Shown here piece after piece: positions 10,365-22,271 of a stretch of DNA of 64,000 bases (position 1 is its first letter; each line of letters begins with the position of its first letter). This DNA comes from Epiperipatus broadwayi (taxonomy: Eukaryota; Onychophora; Udeonychophora; Euonychophora; Peripatidae). Made by a program: the position numbers and the translations under genes. Location: positions 9,908,093 to 9,972,092 of the forward strand of contig JAQFVV010000031.1 of the NCBI GenBank assembly GCA_028023455.1, read 5' to 3'. Below the pieces are notes generated by a model. That model made no database searches, had not been told where the DNA came from, and saw nothing but the letters and a program-made list of their open reading frames with translations.

Positions 10365-10729
10365 AATTCTCTAGTCTCAGTAGAAATTTTATTGGTCAAT
10401 TGCTGCTTTTTTTTACCAGTTATCTTTGTTGCAGTTTTTAAAAGTGTATCAGTTATTTTCATATTAATTTCATTCAAATCTGAATCATGTTCAAAATCTA
10501 CTAATACTTGAAACCGATTTGTAAGTTCTAATTTAAATTTATTAGAATGTTTCTGAAGATTAGGAATATCAACTGTAAATATTGTTTTTTTTAATAATTT
10601 TTGTCTCTCTAGTTTTGCATTAACACGTATCTTGCACCTTACTAATCGATGATCACTTCCTGTGTTAAATCTATTAAGAACATTACAATCTTGAAATATG
10701 TATTTCCTGTTAGTCAAAATATATTCCAA
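10361..10729 (-). pseudogene. RTE endonuclease end and linker (copy a)
   Basis: Begins IEYILTNRKYIFQDC and contains FNTGSDHRLVRCKIR, where SDH is the final catalytic motif of the APE-type endonuclease. The rest is a lysine-rich linker leading to RT. It lies in a different frame from both the N-terminal endonuclease and the RT N-terminus, so at least two indels flank it. Confidence 0.8.
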
Positions 10730-10784
10730 TTCTGCTGTACCTTCATTTGGATGCTTCCATGTCCATTTTCTTTTAACATTTTTT

Positions 10785-11345
10785 TCAAAACAAAGAATTC
10801 ATAATATAAAGTTTTTCTTTTTCTGCAAACTCCACAAGTCTATGTCCTCTCTCATTTCTATTACCATAACCAAAATTACCTACAGCACTTTCATTTTTCA
10901 TTTGTTTACCAATTCTAGTATTAAAGTCTCCCATAACAATTTTAAAATGGTGTTTACTCTGATCAAAAGCCTTTTGTACATTCCTATAAAAATCTTCTAC
11001 TACTTCATCACTATGATTTGTTGGGCCATAAACTTGAATTATCTGCATTTGGTATCTGCTATTAAGTTGTATAACTAATCTTGCCACTCTGTCTGATACA
11101 CCATCAATCTCCACAATATTGTTCTTCCACTTTTTATTTATAATGAATCCTACTCCACTTGTATTTCCAATATTTGTGCCTTTATAATAGAATATATGTC
11201 CACTTTTTAAATCAATTGTCTCTTCACTTTTTCTTCTAACTTCACAAAGTCCAATAATATCCCATTTAATATAAGAGAGTTTTTCTTCTAATTCTTGCAA
11301 TCTTCCTTCACTTGAAAGTGATCTGCAGTTGTAAGTATCTAAATA
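10785..11345 (-). pseudogene. RTE endonuclease domain (copy a)
   Basis: Starts TYNCRSLSSEGRLQELEEKL (the TWNVRTL-type N-terminal motif), then DIIGLCEVRR with the catalytic Glu, VYGPTNHSDE, IVMGDFNTRIG (catalytic Asp/Asn) and NRNERGHRLVEF. This is the AP-endonuclease-like domain that nicks the target for target-primed reverse transcription. The frame is open upstream of the ATG at 11300 as far as the TA tract, so that ATG is not a reliable start. A frameshift at about 10785 separates it from the rest of the domain, whose final TGSDHRLV motif is read at 10361-10729. Confidence 0.85.
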
Positions 11346-11360
11346 AAAAGTTACATTTTT

Positions 11361-11384
11361 TATATATATATATATTTTTTTTTT

Positions 11385-11428
<44 letters not shown>

Positions 11429-11575
11429 CTAAGTTTCAATTTTTAATAGTTGATCGTTATTTGTATTGGGATTGTCTAAGTATTGATTGGGTTTCCAATA
11501 GTTATATATATATATATATATAGTTGAAGATTGACATATCTCTTTTCTAAATATATATTAGAAAAGAGATAAAGA
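11361..11575. repeat. TA microsatellites and small perfect hairpin
   Basis: TA tracts at about 11362-11424 and 11503-11521, and a hairpin with arms tatctcttttcta / tagaaaagagata around an AT-rich loop near 11538-11573. The right arm of the hairpin touches the start of the duplicated 1.7-kb block. Confidence 0.7.
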
Positions 11576-13225
11576 GAGGGGGTGTTCTTTCGTATTCAAA
11601 AGCACTAATTGATATTGCAATTTTTGTAAAACGTGGCATCTGTTTTGGTATCTGAGAATATACAAGCACATATTAGAATTTGGTGTATAGCTTATCATCC
11701 ACATGTTGTTTGATAATGGAATATCTAGCTATTATTAGATAGAATCTGATAAGTGTACAAAAATATAAAAGCATTCCTCAATTAGCAGTTGAAGAACAAT
11801 GCGTTTTTTTACATCTTTACTTTATAAGCTTTCTTTTGGACAGTGGTATTAGGAATATTTTATATTATAAAAATGTACACATCATTGAATTAATATATAT
11901 ATATATATATATAAAACTGAATATTTATATTATATATATATATTAGTGTTTTTATAGATATGGTATTGTTGAGCAAGAAATAATTTGTGAGGGAGACAGC
12001 ATTAAAAAGTGACAGATTGTAATAAAATTAATGCAAACTAAAAAAGAGAATAAGGACATACTAAACAATATATTTGTTTTGTGTTATCTGATAATCAGCT
12101 GATGTGTAAACTTTTATTTCCTGAAGCAGGCATTCAAAAATATATCTATGTTAACATCTACCCAAAAACAGGTGTGTTAACATCTACTTCAAAACAGGTA
12201 TGTTATCTAATACTTATCATTGCATTATGAATGCTTCTAAATAGTATATGTATAAACTTCTATTTTGTAGATGCTGATGATGATTTCATAGTAAAAGATA
12301 ACATTGAGGATATATAAGCACTGGTAAAAAATTAATAATTTTGAGTCTTGTATCCACATAGTAGTAAAACATGTGATCCTATTAGATCTAACATGAAATA
12401 TATAATTATATACATGAAATATATAATTATATACTATATTACAATCTCTTGTTTCTTTTGAAGTTAAAATATTTATAACTACTTATTTATAAATGCCTAT
12501 TGAAGAAGTTGATTGAGAGTAATTTAGATAAAGGACTTGATTTACCTTACTTATTATTTTTTATTGCTAAATATAAAAAAAAATACTCTCTATATAATTA
12601 CTCCACATAATAAATTGTAAATAATAATAATTTAATAATGTTACTTGGATGAGTGTACGATGTTCATTTATAAGAAAAAGGCAACTTGAGCATCAATTTA
12701 TATATCTTTACCTCTTGATCTTATTAATATATCACTGTGCTAAATCATACAGATCGTTATAGGATTGGAAGATCTGTTTTATATGTCCTTTGGGTAGTTA
12801 CATATAAAACAGCAGCTGAGTATAATAATTTCTAAAAGTGTTTTATAATAAAGTTAATTGTAATTTTTGCAAGAGATTTACGCCATTTGCATTAAATAAA
12901 TTACCTCAATGACACATTAAATAAAGAAAAAGTTAATGCCTATTACTGAAAAAGATGATTGAAAATTGAATAATATAACAAAAAGTTGACGAATTTTAGC
13001 ATGCACACTATTTCAGAAGAAAATAAAAAGATAACAAAAATATCAAATCAATAGTCTATTAGATCAGAATGTTATAACACTGATATATTTATGCTTTACA
13101 GATTTGTTTATGTATGTCATTGCATTATATATCTGTAACTTTTAGTTTTTATTTGTCTTTCCTTTTTAATTTTCTCTGGAGAGTTGATATGTTAATGCAT
13201 ATTTACCAGAGGCTACAATAAGTGC
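11570..13225 (+). repeat. diverged 1.7-kb duplicated segment, copy 1
   Basis: Collinear, same-orientation match to 32200-34010. Shared words in order include aaacatggcatctgtttt (with one change), tctagctattatt, gagcaagaaataattt, cattcaaaaatatatctatg, ggtaaaaaattaataat, ttaaaatatttata and gagttgatatgtt. Divergence is substantial, with many indels. This copy has its own small tandem duplications at about 12150-12205 and 12391-12433 that copy 2 lacks. No coding potential. It may be an old segmental duplication or two copies of a non-autonomous element. Confidence 0.75.
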
Positions 13226-13254
13226 AGCACGCACACACACACACATATATATAT

Positions 13255-13461
13255 AATTCAAACAAATTTATTTAACACAGTATTCAAAATTAAGTAATAT
13301 ATTCTTTACTGGAAGTACTTTCGATTATTTCACTGACAATCTTTATCAACCATTACAAATTAATGGTTAATAAAGATTGTCAGTGAAATAATCGAAAGTA
13401 TTTTTGGTAAAGAATATATTACTTAATTTTGAATACTGTGTTAAATAAATTTGTTTGAATT
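13255..13461. mobile_element. near-perfect 207-bp palindrome (fold-back/MITE-like)
   Basis: Left arm 13255-13355 and right arm 13361-13461 are reverse complements with only a few mismatches (near ggaagtact / agtattttt), around the 5-base loop caaat. It starts aattcaaacaaatttattta. No gene inside. A full-length fold-back of this kind is typical of MITEs made almost wholly of terminal inverted repeat. The element sits beside a TA microsatellite, which hides any target duplication. Confidence 0.8.
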
Positions 13462-14050
13462 ATTATTATATGATTTAAAAATACAGACATTTACTGGTTA
13501 TATATATATATATATATTGTATGTATATGACTCATTTCAAACAGATATATTATTTATCTAAAAAAAAATTTTCTTTTAGATATATAGATTTATGTGTGTA
13601 TTTATTATTATATAGTCTATATAAATAGTTAATGAATAAGCAGTTGTAGAGAGAGAAGGTAATAATGTTTAATATTGATTTATTATATTTTTTTATTAAA
13701 TAAGATGTTAAATTATTTAACATTAATTCTTATTAAATAAAGCAGATCACAAAGAAAGTGTAAAATAAAAAAATGTACACGTGCAAAAGAGTGTGAAAGA
13801 ATAAGAATGTCTGTATAAACATCAAAACACTTTTACACCTATTTCTAATGACTATAGATTGCCAGCTTTATTGTTTGTGTTATCTGTGTCTAAGATTATT
13901 TTTATAAAGGGGGTGCTTTGATGTAATAAAATGTGATTATTAATTTTCTTGTAAAATTGTGACAGACCATCAAACTTGTGAAGCTTTTGATCTTTGTTTG
14001 TCTCAAGATAACAGGGTTTGCAGCTGGCCTTTTTTTTTTTTTTTTGGTCA
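13462..14050. other. AT-rich intergenic stretch
   Basis: TA and T-rich tracts; no coding or repeat match recognised apart from short inverted AT words near 13680-13740. Confidence 0.5.
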
Positions 14051-14713
14051 GAAATTTGAAATAAAAACCGAGTGAAATAATATTGAAGAAGTCAGTTCAA
14101 TTTTTGTTTGGAGGAGAGTGATCTAACAATATGTAGTTTTAAAAGAAAATCAATCATTAATATTACTACAGTCAGTTCTTTTTTTTTTCAATTTTTAGTG
14201 GGCAGTCAATTTTTTCAATGTTATTGAAGGAGAGATGTGGCAGTCAGTTATTTTTAATGTTATAAAAAGAGAGTGAGCGGTTTGATTTTTTTTTCACTCT
14301 TTAAAAGAATTGAGGAAGAAAAAAAATGACTCTTGTTTTAAAGTCAATAAAGACGAAGATGTGCATATATATAAGTAATTCCCAGCAATATTAAGTAGGA
14401 AAAAAAATGGAATAAGATTGAATTTCTTGGAAGAAGTTATTAACAATTATATAAAAATGATATCCATATATTTTGCTGTGAATAATACATTGAATTTGCA
14501 TTGCTAAAGCCACTTCTTCTGCTTCCTGGAATCCTACAGAATGGGTTAAAATCACTAATCTACTGTCGACTCATATACTGGTCCATAGTAACCAAAAGAA
14601 TGGACAAATTTAAAAACAGCCACAAACATCATCTAATAATCATCTTTGACAAGAGCCAAGAAGAAATGAAAGATGAATAAAAGCCATATATAGCCAGGTT
14701 TGAAGCTATGAAT

Positions 14714-15010
14714 CAAATTTTTGTTAAAGTTTTCCTCAGTCATCTAAAGTGTCTGCAATGTTTTTTTTTTAAATGGGAGAGACAAGCCAATCCACCAGTT
14801 CATACTTATCTAAAAGTATTTGAAAAAACTCTTTTTGAAATGGTATAAGGAAGCCAGTCAATGAATTCAGCGTTATCAAAAGTATCAACAATAAATAATT
14901 TTAAAATTGAAGAAATAAGCAAGTCGATTAATTCATGTTTATCTTAAAAGTATCTGCAAGAACTTTCCTTTTTTTAATGGAGCAAAGACAAGCAGTCTGA
15001 AAATTCAAAC
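14714..15010 (+). repeat. degenerate minisatellite, unit about 68-70 bp
   Basis: Similar words begin near 14783 (aagccaatcc), 14851 (aagccagtca), 14921 (aagtcgatta) and 14990 (aagcagtctg), that is at spacings of 68, 70 and 69 bp; each unit then has attcat-type sequence, tatct.aaaagtat and an A/T-rich end. A further weak unit precedes 14783. Related words (gcagtcagtt, gcagtcaatt) recur irregularly at 14090-14250. Identity between units is low, so the array is old. Confidence 0.55.
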
Positions 15011-17787
15011 TCTGGACATTTATAAGAAGTGAAAGTAGTAGGGTAACTATGAACTTTCCTTAACAGATCTTTTATTATTGCTTATTAAAAGTAAACCTTA
15101 ATTTATTGGTTAAAGCATTATTTTTTTTCTTTGATACAGAAACATTAAAGGCTTGTTTATTGATAGTTATTCTCAATATCACATAACATAACACAAACAC
15201 AGTTTAAATCTTTAAACTTAAATTTTCATTATTTTTTTAATTATTTTTTTATACTATATATTGTAATATTGAAATTTTTTTTTTTTTTTTGTTCTTCATT
15301 TGTTATGATAATGAGCAACTATAAATATATGCATTTATAATGTTTTTTTTTTTTTATATTGTTGCATATTAAAATTGATATAATGTATTTTATTTTCTTT
15401 TGCTAAAAGATTGCAAGAATATTTTTTTTATATATGTAATTTATGTATTAATCTCTAATATAGGGGTATATATTTTAGACATATATGTTAACATTACTGA
15501 ATGGGTGCATGTGTAACTGCTTATACAAAGACGTCAAAAGAATAGGTTATACATAATTAGTTTAAATATGAGAAATTATAAAGCAAGGCTTACATATGAA
15601 TGGAAGTGAAATAAAACACAGGTTACATATGAAATTTATTTTTATGATATAATAAGTTAGGAAAGTCTTAAGTAAGCATTCCATGAAATATATTTTTTTT
15701 TAAATGAAATTTTAAGCCAGCTTATTTTAAAATTATCCAAAATGACGAACTTGTATATAAAATTTTGTATTAGTTCTATATTGAATTAATGTAATAATAA
15801 GCCATTTATCTAATTAGTAAATTTGATTTTAAAGAAGGGAAGAAGAATAATATTAATAAATATAGTTATATATCTTAATTGGTTTCCGAGTTCTTATTAA
15901 AAATATTGTTGTATTTTTCTTGTCTTAATTCTATTGTTTTAAATAATCATCATCATCATCGCTCACAGATATTAAGGATCATCATTCGTAAATATTGAGC
16001 AAGCATTCATAAATATTAAGAAAGCGCTCGCAAAATGTTAAGTAAACTAGAATGTTGATTTACCTTTAAGTATTTAGGGATTATGCTTGATAATAACCAA
16101 GTTTTAATAATTATAGTTCAACAATAGAAAACTAAAATTATGTTGTGTCCATGAGTTTTGATCATCTTCATCAAATATGGATATCGTATTATTGATTAAA
16201 ACAATATTTCAAATGGTACTGTACATGAGTTATGATCATCCTCATCATTAATAAATTATAATCATTAAATCTAATGTTTAACATAATTAATATATTTAGT
16301 AAATAAGGATTTGTAGAAAGTTGAATATCATGCATAGAGATTCGTGATGGTCAGTCATCATCACTAGTATTATTAAATCCTAGTTTTAATTATAAAAGTA
16401 TGTTAGTAAATAACTATAAACTTATATAAATGCTAGTGAATGTAATATTTAAATCCCATTGTGACAAAGAATGATTTTAAAAAGGTGCTTATGAGTTTAT
16501 AAAGATAAATTTATTGTTGTGAGTTTATTAATAAGCTATGGCTGGTATCATCATCACTATTATTATCATTATTATTATGATATCATCATCATCATCATTA
16601 TTATCATCATCATTATTACCTTTATATTGTGATAAATAATCTAGTTAAATGGCCATCAATATCAATAATGGTCTTCAAGATGCTTGTTTAGAAGCCATTA
16701 ATAAGATTATACTTGTCTGTTCATCAATATACAGTAAATTTGAGCTAGCAATGTCTATAAGAGTCTTGATCTATATAAATTTTTGGTGATACGGAGATCT
16801 TGTGATTTTATTGACATGAGTAAAATATAAGAGTGTCATTTTTTTTCATTAGTCATCCAAGTTATGTGTGATAAAAATGTACCGAATGAGTTTGAACTCA
16901 GTACACTTTAAACAGATATTTATCTAGATTTAAAACAATCTAGTGGCGCTCGTGGTAAAACACATATACTTAGCTAAACTGAATAAAAAAGTGATCCCAT
17001 ATCCCTTTTCCAACTTATTAACTTTGTGTAATATGTTTTATAAGTTGTCATGAATAGCACCAGTGTGTGCATATGATCATGAATGGTCTTATATGGTTGG
17101 AAAGAAGAATAGGAAGGATTCTTTGTTAAAAGAACCTAGTATTGGAAATAAGCGAAATGCACTCCAGGGATTTCACCGTGGGTAATTTTATCCAGTTGCT
17201 ATATTTAATATTTTATTTGATGACAATGGCTAGTATGTTTTATTGTTCAAATGACTTCCCCAATATCTAAATATTTTAAATCTTTAATGATAATAGTTTT
17301 AATTTTCATTGTTGTTATTTTATATATTGAGAAATGAGATAATTTATTTATTTCATTAATAGCGTAACAGAATTAATGTTTGAGATAGTTGCAATCGGGC
17401 TATAATGTTATATTTAATTAATTAGAAATAGACACCCAGATAGAGCATGATATGCATGTGTTCTTATTTATATGTTAGCATTATCCTTATTTAATTATAA
17501 ATTGTATTCTAGCTAACACGGTAAATTCATTTCTCATTTAATTTACTCGGTTACATGTGATGAACCGCTGGAGCATATCATCTATCCTGTTTAGTGTTTA
17601 GTTAGTGAATTATAGCAACTATCATTTTATCACTCATCTATATATTAAACGGTTACAAAATAGCAGCCCTTTTCATCATTACAAGTTGTCTTACTGTTAA
17701 ATGACAGATTATAAATATATGTTAATAATTAATAATTTTCTGATCTATCAATTTATTATTATTTCTGTTACAATATATATATATATA
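15011..17787. other. AT-rich intergenic DNA with ATC-rich patches
   Basis: No gene recognised. Imperfect ATC/CAT repeats occur at 15945-15985 and 16550-16620. The phrase catgag.ttttgatcatc.tcatca occurs near 16148 and again near 16222, about 74 bp apart, and short gtaaatatt-type repeats occur at 15965-16040. TGGCGCTCGTGG at 16944 resembles a retroelement primer site but has no supporting LTR. Confidence 0.5.
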
Positions 17788-18093
17788 AACTTAAGAGTAT
17801 TCTATAACTCTGAACAAGCTTTTTTATTATTATGATAAATGCTACTACAAGAGAAGGCATTAAAATCATCTTTATCTTAGATTGTCCCCATGCCCAGACG
17901 GGTTTCGACCTATGGGTCTCTTCAGTGAGGAATTGGGACATTAGATTCAAAAAAGCAACTCAAGCTAAGCATTTATCTAAAATATATTTCCCAAGAAGAA
18001 GATCTAAACTTTTAGACATCTGCATGTCTTTAAAGTCAGCTCTCCAACTGAAAAAATTTATATGGGCCTGAACTTAATTCAGATACTCCATAT
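17788..18093 (+). repeat. repeat family R, plus-strand copy
   Basis: Matches, in reverse complement, the tandem copies at 20237-21230: shared words are gataaatgctactacaagag, gacccataggtcgaaacc (here as its complement with changes), cagatgtctaaa and ctgaactta. It carries a short open frame only by chance. The right end stops at cagatactccatat, after which sequence differs from the other copies. Confidence 0.8.
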
Positions 18094-20160
18094 TGTAACG
18101 ATATAGAAATATGTCGTTACATTAATTTAAAATAAAAACTTAAAAGTTCACAAATAAAAGTAAAAAACTAAACGCTAAAATTAAAATGTTTGTTAAACGT
18201 ATATATTCGCACAGATGCCAAACTTTAAAAAATTTTTTTAAAAAAAAACAAATAAATAAGTATTTGAACGTACTTTTTTATAAAAAAAAAGTACAAGATT
18301 TAAAAATAAAAACAGGTATTAATTAATTCTTGTAATCTGTAAATGGAAATGATTGTTTATAAATTGTTTGAAAAGCAAGCTAGCCTTGGGCTCTTGTATA
18401 ATTAAAATGATCTGATGAAAGATAGATAAGAAAAAAAGAGAAATTAGCTTGACCAATGGAAGCACTAAGCCTTGGCTCGGACCCTAACAAAAGTGATGGA
18501 TTAGTGACGTTTTGTTGATTGAATCTGTATGGATAATATAAAAAGGGAAATACAGTTTTTTCAGGCAGTTCCAGTGTTGTGTGTTTGAGAGTTGTGGTAG
18601 GACGCACATACCACACTCTCTATTTAAAAAAGAAAAAGGAAAAGACTGTGATACCTTGAACCAGCTATTGCCATCTCCAGAACATTATCTTCCAATGGAG
18701 GCATCGCGGGAATTAAAAACAGGAACCTGGACTCTTCTACCATAAGCTATATGAAATGAACAATTATTAAAATCAATTAAGAACTTTCATCAAGTTTTAT
18801 AAATTGATAAACAAGCCAACTTAAATGTTAAAACGGACTCTTATCTGACTTTTGTAAGTTTTTAAATCAAATTAATAATGTTTAATTTTATATGTTTTCC
18901 GATTGATAAACATCATTTCCATTTTTTTTTATTTCTTATTGTAAAGATTATTTAAATGCATGAAATTTAAGTTGTTTATAGACGCTTGCATGGATTCGTT
19001 CATGGTTAATTATATTTGGTTTTCATATTTGATCAAAATATATAGACATTCGATAAATAATGATACCGTACGGTATCTAAAATGTATTTATTCGGATGTC
19101 TTTTAAGTTATTGGTGACAACGCAAGTATCTTATGGTGAATACTATTGGGTTACTTATAAATTTCCCTCTGTGATTGTCGGTATCAATAATTTTGTATTT
19201 TGATCATTTATGTTTATTTTGAAATGTTTTTGACCGTGGAATCTATGTAATGGATTTATACCTAACATTTTTAAACAAATCTGTGCGAACGTATTTAAAT
19301 GTTAAATTTAAGTCAGGCATGAATGGCTATATAGTTTTGTAAAGGTATATTAAGGGAGGGTAATCTTAGGTTATTCATTTCGTAGTTGAATTGGTTCAAT
19401 GGATTGGATATATTTGTGTAATTGTAGATGTAGTATGAGGTCCGCTATGGGCAGGATTATAGATATATGCCACACACCCTCTGTTTGCCTATGGATGGGT
19501 TTGTAAGTCGGCAGAAGACCGCAGTCCATTCCTATGGAGTTTTTTGTTTATTGTTCTACTTGCCAACAGATGTAACATTCCTGTTGGTGGAGAGTCAATG
19601 TCTTCTCTATTTCTACTTATTGTTCAGATGTACATTCCTGACAGTATAGTATTTTGTGTTGTCGTATCATGCTACATTGAATACATGAATGTATCAGATG
19701 GATTGGCGCCAGTTTGGTTGCGAAATTTGTTGCCTAAGGTTAAATCAGGGAAGAATATTTTCTTTTCAAATGCAGATCTATGTAGTCTATTCATACTTGA
19801 CTATCTAAATAAAATATTAAACTCATTGAAACTTAGTTAAATGTAAAATTAAAAGTTAATATAAAAATCTAAAATGTTAAACTTATTCCTCAAAATTTAA
19901 ATGTTATTTTATATGTGCGTAAATAAATATTTTTATGTGTTAATTTCTGGCAGTGGCTTTTATTTATTGATATTTAAGATATAAATTAAGATATAGATTT
20001 TTATCTCTGCGTCTCCGCTGAGCTAGTGACTTGGGCTAACGATCGGAATATTTAAATAAAGTGGAATCTTAACAGCGCATATCTGCCTACTCTATAAATT
20101 TTTCTAGGCTCAAATGCCTAGATGGCGCCCTGGTAGTTGCAGATATTGTTTTTGCAGTTA
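18094..20160 (+). other. 2-kb LTR-like stretch enclosed by inverted R copies
   Basis: Starts with the small inverted pair TGTAACGATAT / ATATGTCGTTACA at 18094-18121, contains CCAATGG near 18450, a TATA box at 18537-18545 and a slightly higher-GC stretch downstream, and ends near TGGCGCCCTGG at 20123, a primer-site-like motif. These features in this order resemble a long retroelement LTR followed by a primer site, but there is no second copy and no pol sequence. Reading frames here (18380-18616, 19467-19840) match nothing I know. Confidence 0.3.
18537..18545 (+). promoter_or_regulatory. TATA-box-like motif
   Basis: TATAAAAAG followed about 30 bp later by a cagttccagtg sequence that could be an initiator. 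It is the best promoter-like signal in the LTR-like region, though TATA words are common in this AT-rich DNA. Confidence 0.3.
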
Positions 20161-20193
20161 GATTCGATCTTCACTTGCATTTCAATCGTTATA

Positions 20194-20511
20194 ATATATT
20201 AATAGGCTTAGCCATTTAATTTAGCCAAAGCCCCAACTAATGTCCCAACTCCTCACTGAAGAGACCCATAGGTCGAAACCGGTCTGGGGATGGGGACAAT
20301 CTAAGATAAAGATGATTTGAATGCCTTCTCTTGTAGTAGCATTTATCATAATAAAAAAAAGCTTGTTTAGAGTTATAGCATGCTCTTAAGTTTACATATT
20401 GGTAAATGCAAGCTATATATAAGTCATGTGACATCTGACTTTTTATTATTACTATTATTATTTTGCTGTTGGGGCTTTGGCTAAATTAAATGGCTAAGCC
20501 TATTAATATAT
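20194..20511. repeat. perfect 42-bp inverted repeat around an R copy
   Basis: 20194-20235 and 20470-20511 are exact reverse complements (core ggcttagccatttaattt), flanking the truncated R copy at 20237-20460. Perfect identity between arms in otherwise old DNA suggests a recent rearrangement or gene conversion. Confidence 0.8.
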
Positions 20512-21225
20512 GGAGTATCTGAATTAAGTTCAGGCCCATATAATTTTTTCAGTTGGAGAGCTGACTTTAAAGACATGCAGATGTCTAAAGGTTTAGATCT
20601 TCTTCTTGAGAATTACCTTTTAGATAAATGCTTAGCTTGAGTTGGTTTTTTGAATCTAATGTCCCAACTCCTCACTGAAGAGACCCATAGGTCGAAACCG
20701 GTCTGGGGATGGGGACAATCTAAGATAAAGATGATTTGAATGCCTTCTCTTGTAGTAGCATTTATCATAATAAAAAAAAGCTTGTTTAGAGTTATAGCAT
20801 GCTCTTAAGTTTACATATTGGTAAATGCAAGCTATATATAAGTCATGTGACATCTGACTTTTTATTATTACTATTAAATGGCTAAGTCTATTAATATATG
20901 GAGTATCTGAATTAAGTTTAGGCCCATATAATTTTTTCAGTTGGAGAGCTGACTTTAAAGACATACAGATGTCTAAAGGTTTAGATCTTCTTCTTGAGAA
21001 ATATATTTTAGATAAATACTTAGCTTGAGTTGCTTTTTTGAATCTAATCTCCCAACTCCTCACTGAAGAGACCCATAGGTTGACAATCTAAGATAAAGAT
21101 GATTTGAATGCCTTCTCTTGTAGTAGCATTTATCATAATAAAAAAAAACTTGTTTAGAGTTATAGCATGCTCTTAAGTTTACATATTGGTAAATGCAAGC
21201 TATATATGTCATGTGACATCTGACT

Positions 21226-21230
<5 letters not shown>
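20237..21230 (-). repeat. tandem array of repeat R (about three units)
   Basis: The phrase cccaactcctcactgaagag begins near 20241, 20661 and 21050. Units run about 20237-20460 (partial), 20489-20874 and 20876-21230, head to tail. In the third unit the segment between cccataggt and gacaatctaag is about 23 bp shorter than in the others. The 135-residue open frame across units two and three is an accident of the repeat and not a gene. More diverged copies lie at 55915-56090 and 63650-63975. Confidence 0.85.

Positions 21231-21231
<1 letters not shown>

Positions 21232-21302
<71 letters not shown>
21232..21302. repeat. (TA)n microsatellite, palindromic
   Basis: Two TA tracts separated by acctgga and ending in tccaggt, so the whole is a self-complementary block. 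Confidence 0.9.
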
Positions 21303-21303
<1 letters not shown>

Positions 21304-22271
21304 AGGTTTATCTCAGCATGATTAATTGCAGAATATGGATAACTTTTTGGGTCATTGCATGTATTTCTTTGGTAGTCTATCTGGTACCCACATCTGGTTA
21401 CTGTTTCATAAATATGAGATCTGTATACCTGCAGTAAAGTAGCTTGGTTTGTTTTACCATCCTTATTTTAGCAGGTGGTTGATTCTTTGGCAATATTTCC
21501 AAAATCAATGGCAATCAAAATTTTGGCCATTTCCTTGATATTGAACTTATTGTAGCTCACCATAATCTGTTGAATTAAAGCTAGAATATCACATCTATAG
21601 TCTTTATAATTTCTTCATTTGATAATGGAAATGCTGTGAATTGTCTAAATTTTTGCTATCTGCATATAGAAAAATTGTTTGTGGGTTTCTGACAACTGTA
21701 AAGTATCATTCCTAGGACATGTAATGCAGTAGGTCATCTTGTCACTCTTCAAAAACTACAGATCAAGGCTGCACAGTAGTCTATGACTTGAAGTACAAGC
21801 AATGTTGCCAATTCTCAATTGTCCCATGTAATCACACAATCCTTTATTCCTTTTTTATTTAATGGAAAAACAATTCTTTCAGACTTAAGGTGAGTAGAGG
21901 GTTTTCTTTCAGACTTAAGGTGAGTAGAGGGTTTTCTCTTACATCATTCTAAAATTTTCATGCCTGAATAAATTTAGTCATTTTCTGACTACTCTTGTCT
22001 TTCATTTTCAAGTGACATATTACTTAAAGTATTTGGTTGTGTGATAATTACAAGCACTTGTGTCCACAATCTTTGATCAGATATGTTCTTTAATTTGAGA
22101 TTCATCTGATTTACTAGAGTATAAAACGCCTAGACTTAGCTGTAACTTCAAGTCTTTGATTTTATTTACAAAGCTTTGTATTTCACTTTGCTACATCTGT
22201 TCTAAGATATCTTTCTTTAGTACATTTTCTTAAAATTTTCTAAGCTAAACATTCACTTTGGCTTGGTTGTC
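21303..22271 (-). other. decayed sequence of unknown type, upstream/downstream of coiled-coil frame
   Basis: On the minus strand short open stretches alternate with stops, e.g. around 22080-22200 (SFVNKIKDLKLQLSLG) and 21440-21620. This looks like an old coding sequence continuing from the coiled-coil segment, but I do not recognise it. A 30-bp tandem duplication (cagacttaaggtgagtagag, twice) lies at 21873-21940. Confidence 0.3.

Larger units (their letters stand above)
8545..11360 (-). mobile_element. RTE-type LINE, nearly full length (copy a)
   Basis: Reading the minus strand: apurinic endonuclease, RT, and a C-terminal segment ending in TGGATTGATAATGG just before a TGA/ATG-type short repeat tail at 8545-8560. 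Endonuclease plus RT in one frame, no ORF1 seen, and a trinucleotide-like 3' tail instead of poly(A) all fit the RTE group. The other copies (24284-24553, 56270-58722, 60012-60333) match it closely, so this is an abundant family here. At least five frameshifts disable it. The 5' edge merges into TA/T-rich DNA near 11345-11360. Confidence 0.85.

Noticed and set aside
15945-16620. CRISPR-like spaced repeats
   Set aside because: The ATC-rich and catgag..atcatc words are short, irregular and microsatellite-like; the window is eukaryotic.
16944-16955. TGGCGCTCGTGG as a retroelement primer-binding site
   Set aside because: No LTR-like sequence with TATA box on its left and no gag or pol on its right.
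17832-18071. 79-codon plus-strand frame
   Set aside because: Part of the R repeat read in the opposite sense to the frame at 20656-21063; not conserved as protein.
20656-21063. 135-codon minus-strand frame
   Set aside because: Lies across tandem R repeat units, shares its sequence with truncated versions in the other units, and has no protein-family motif.
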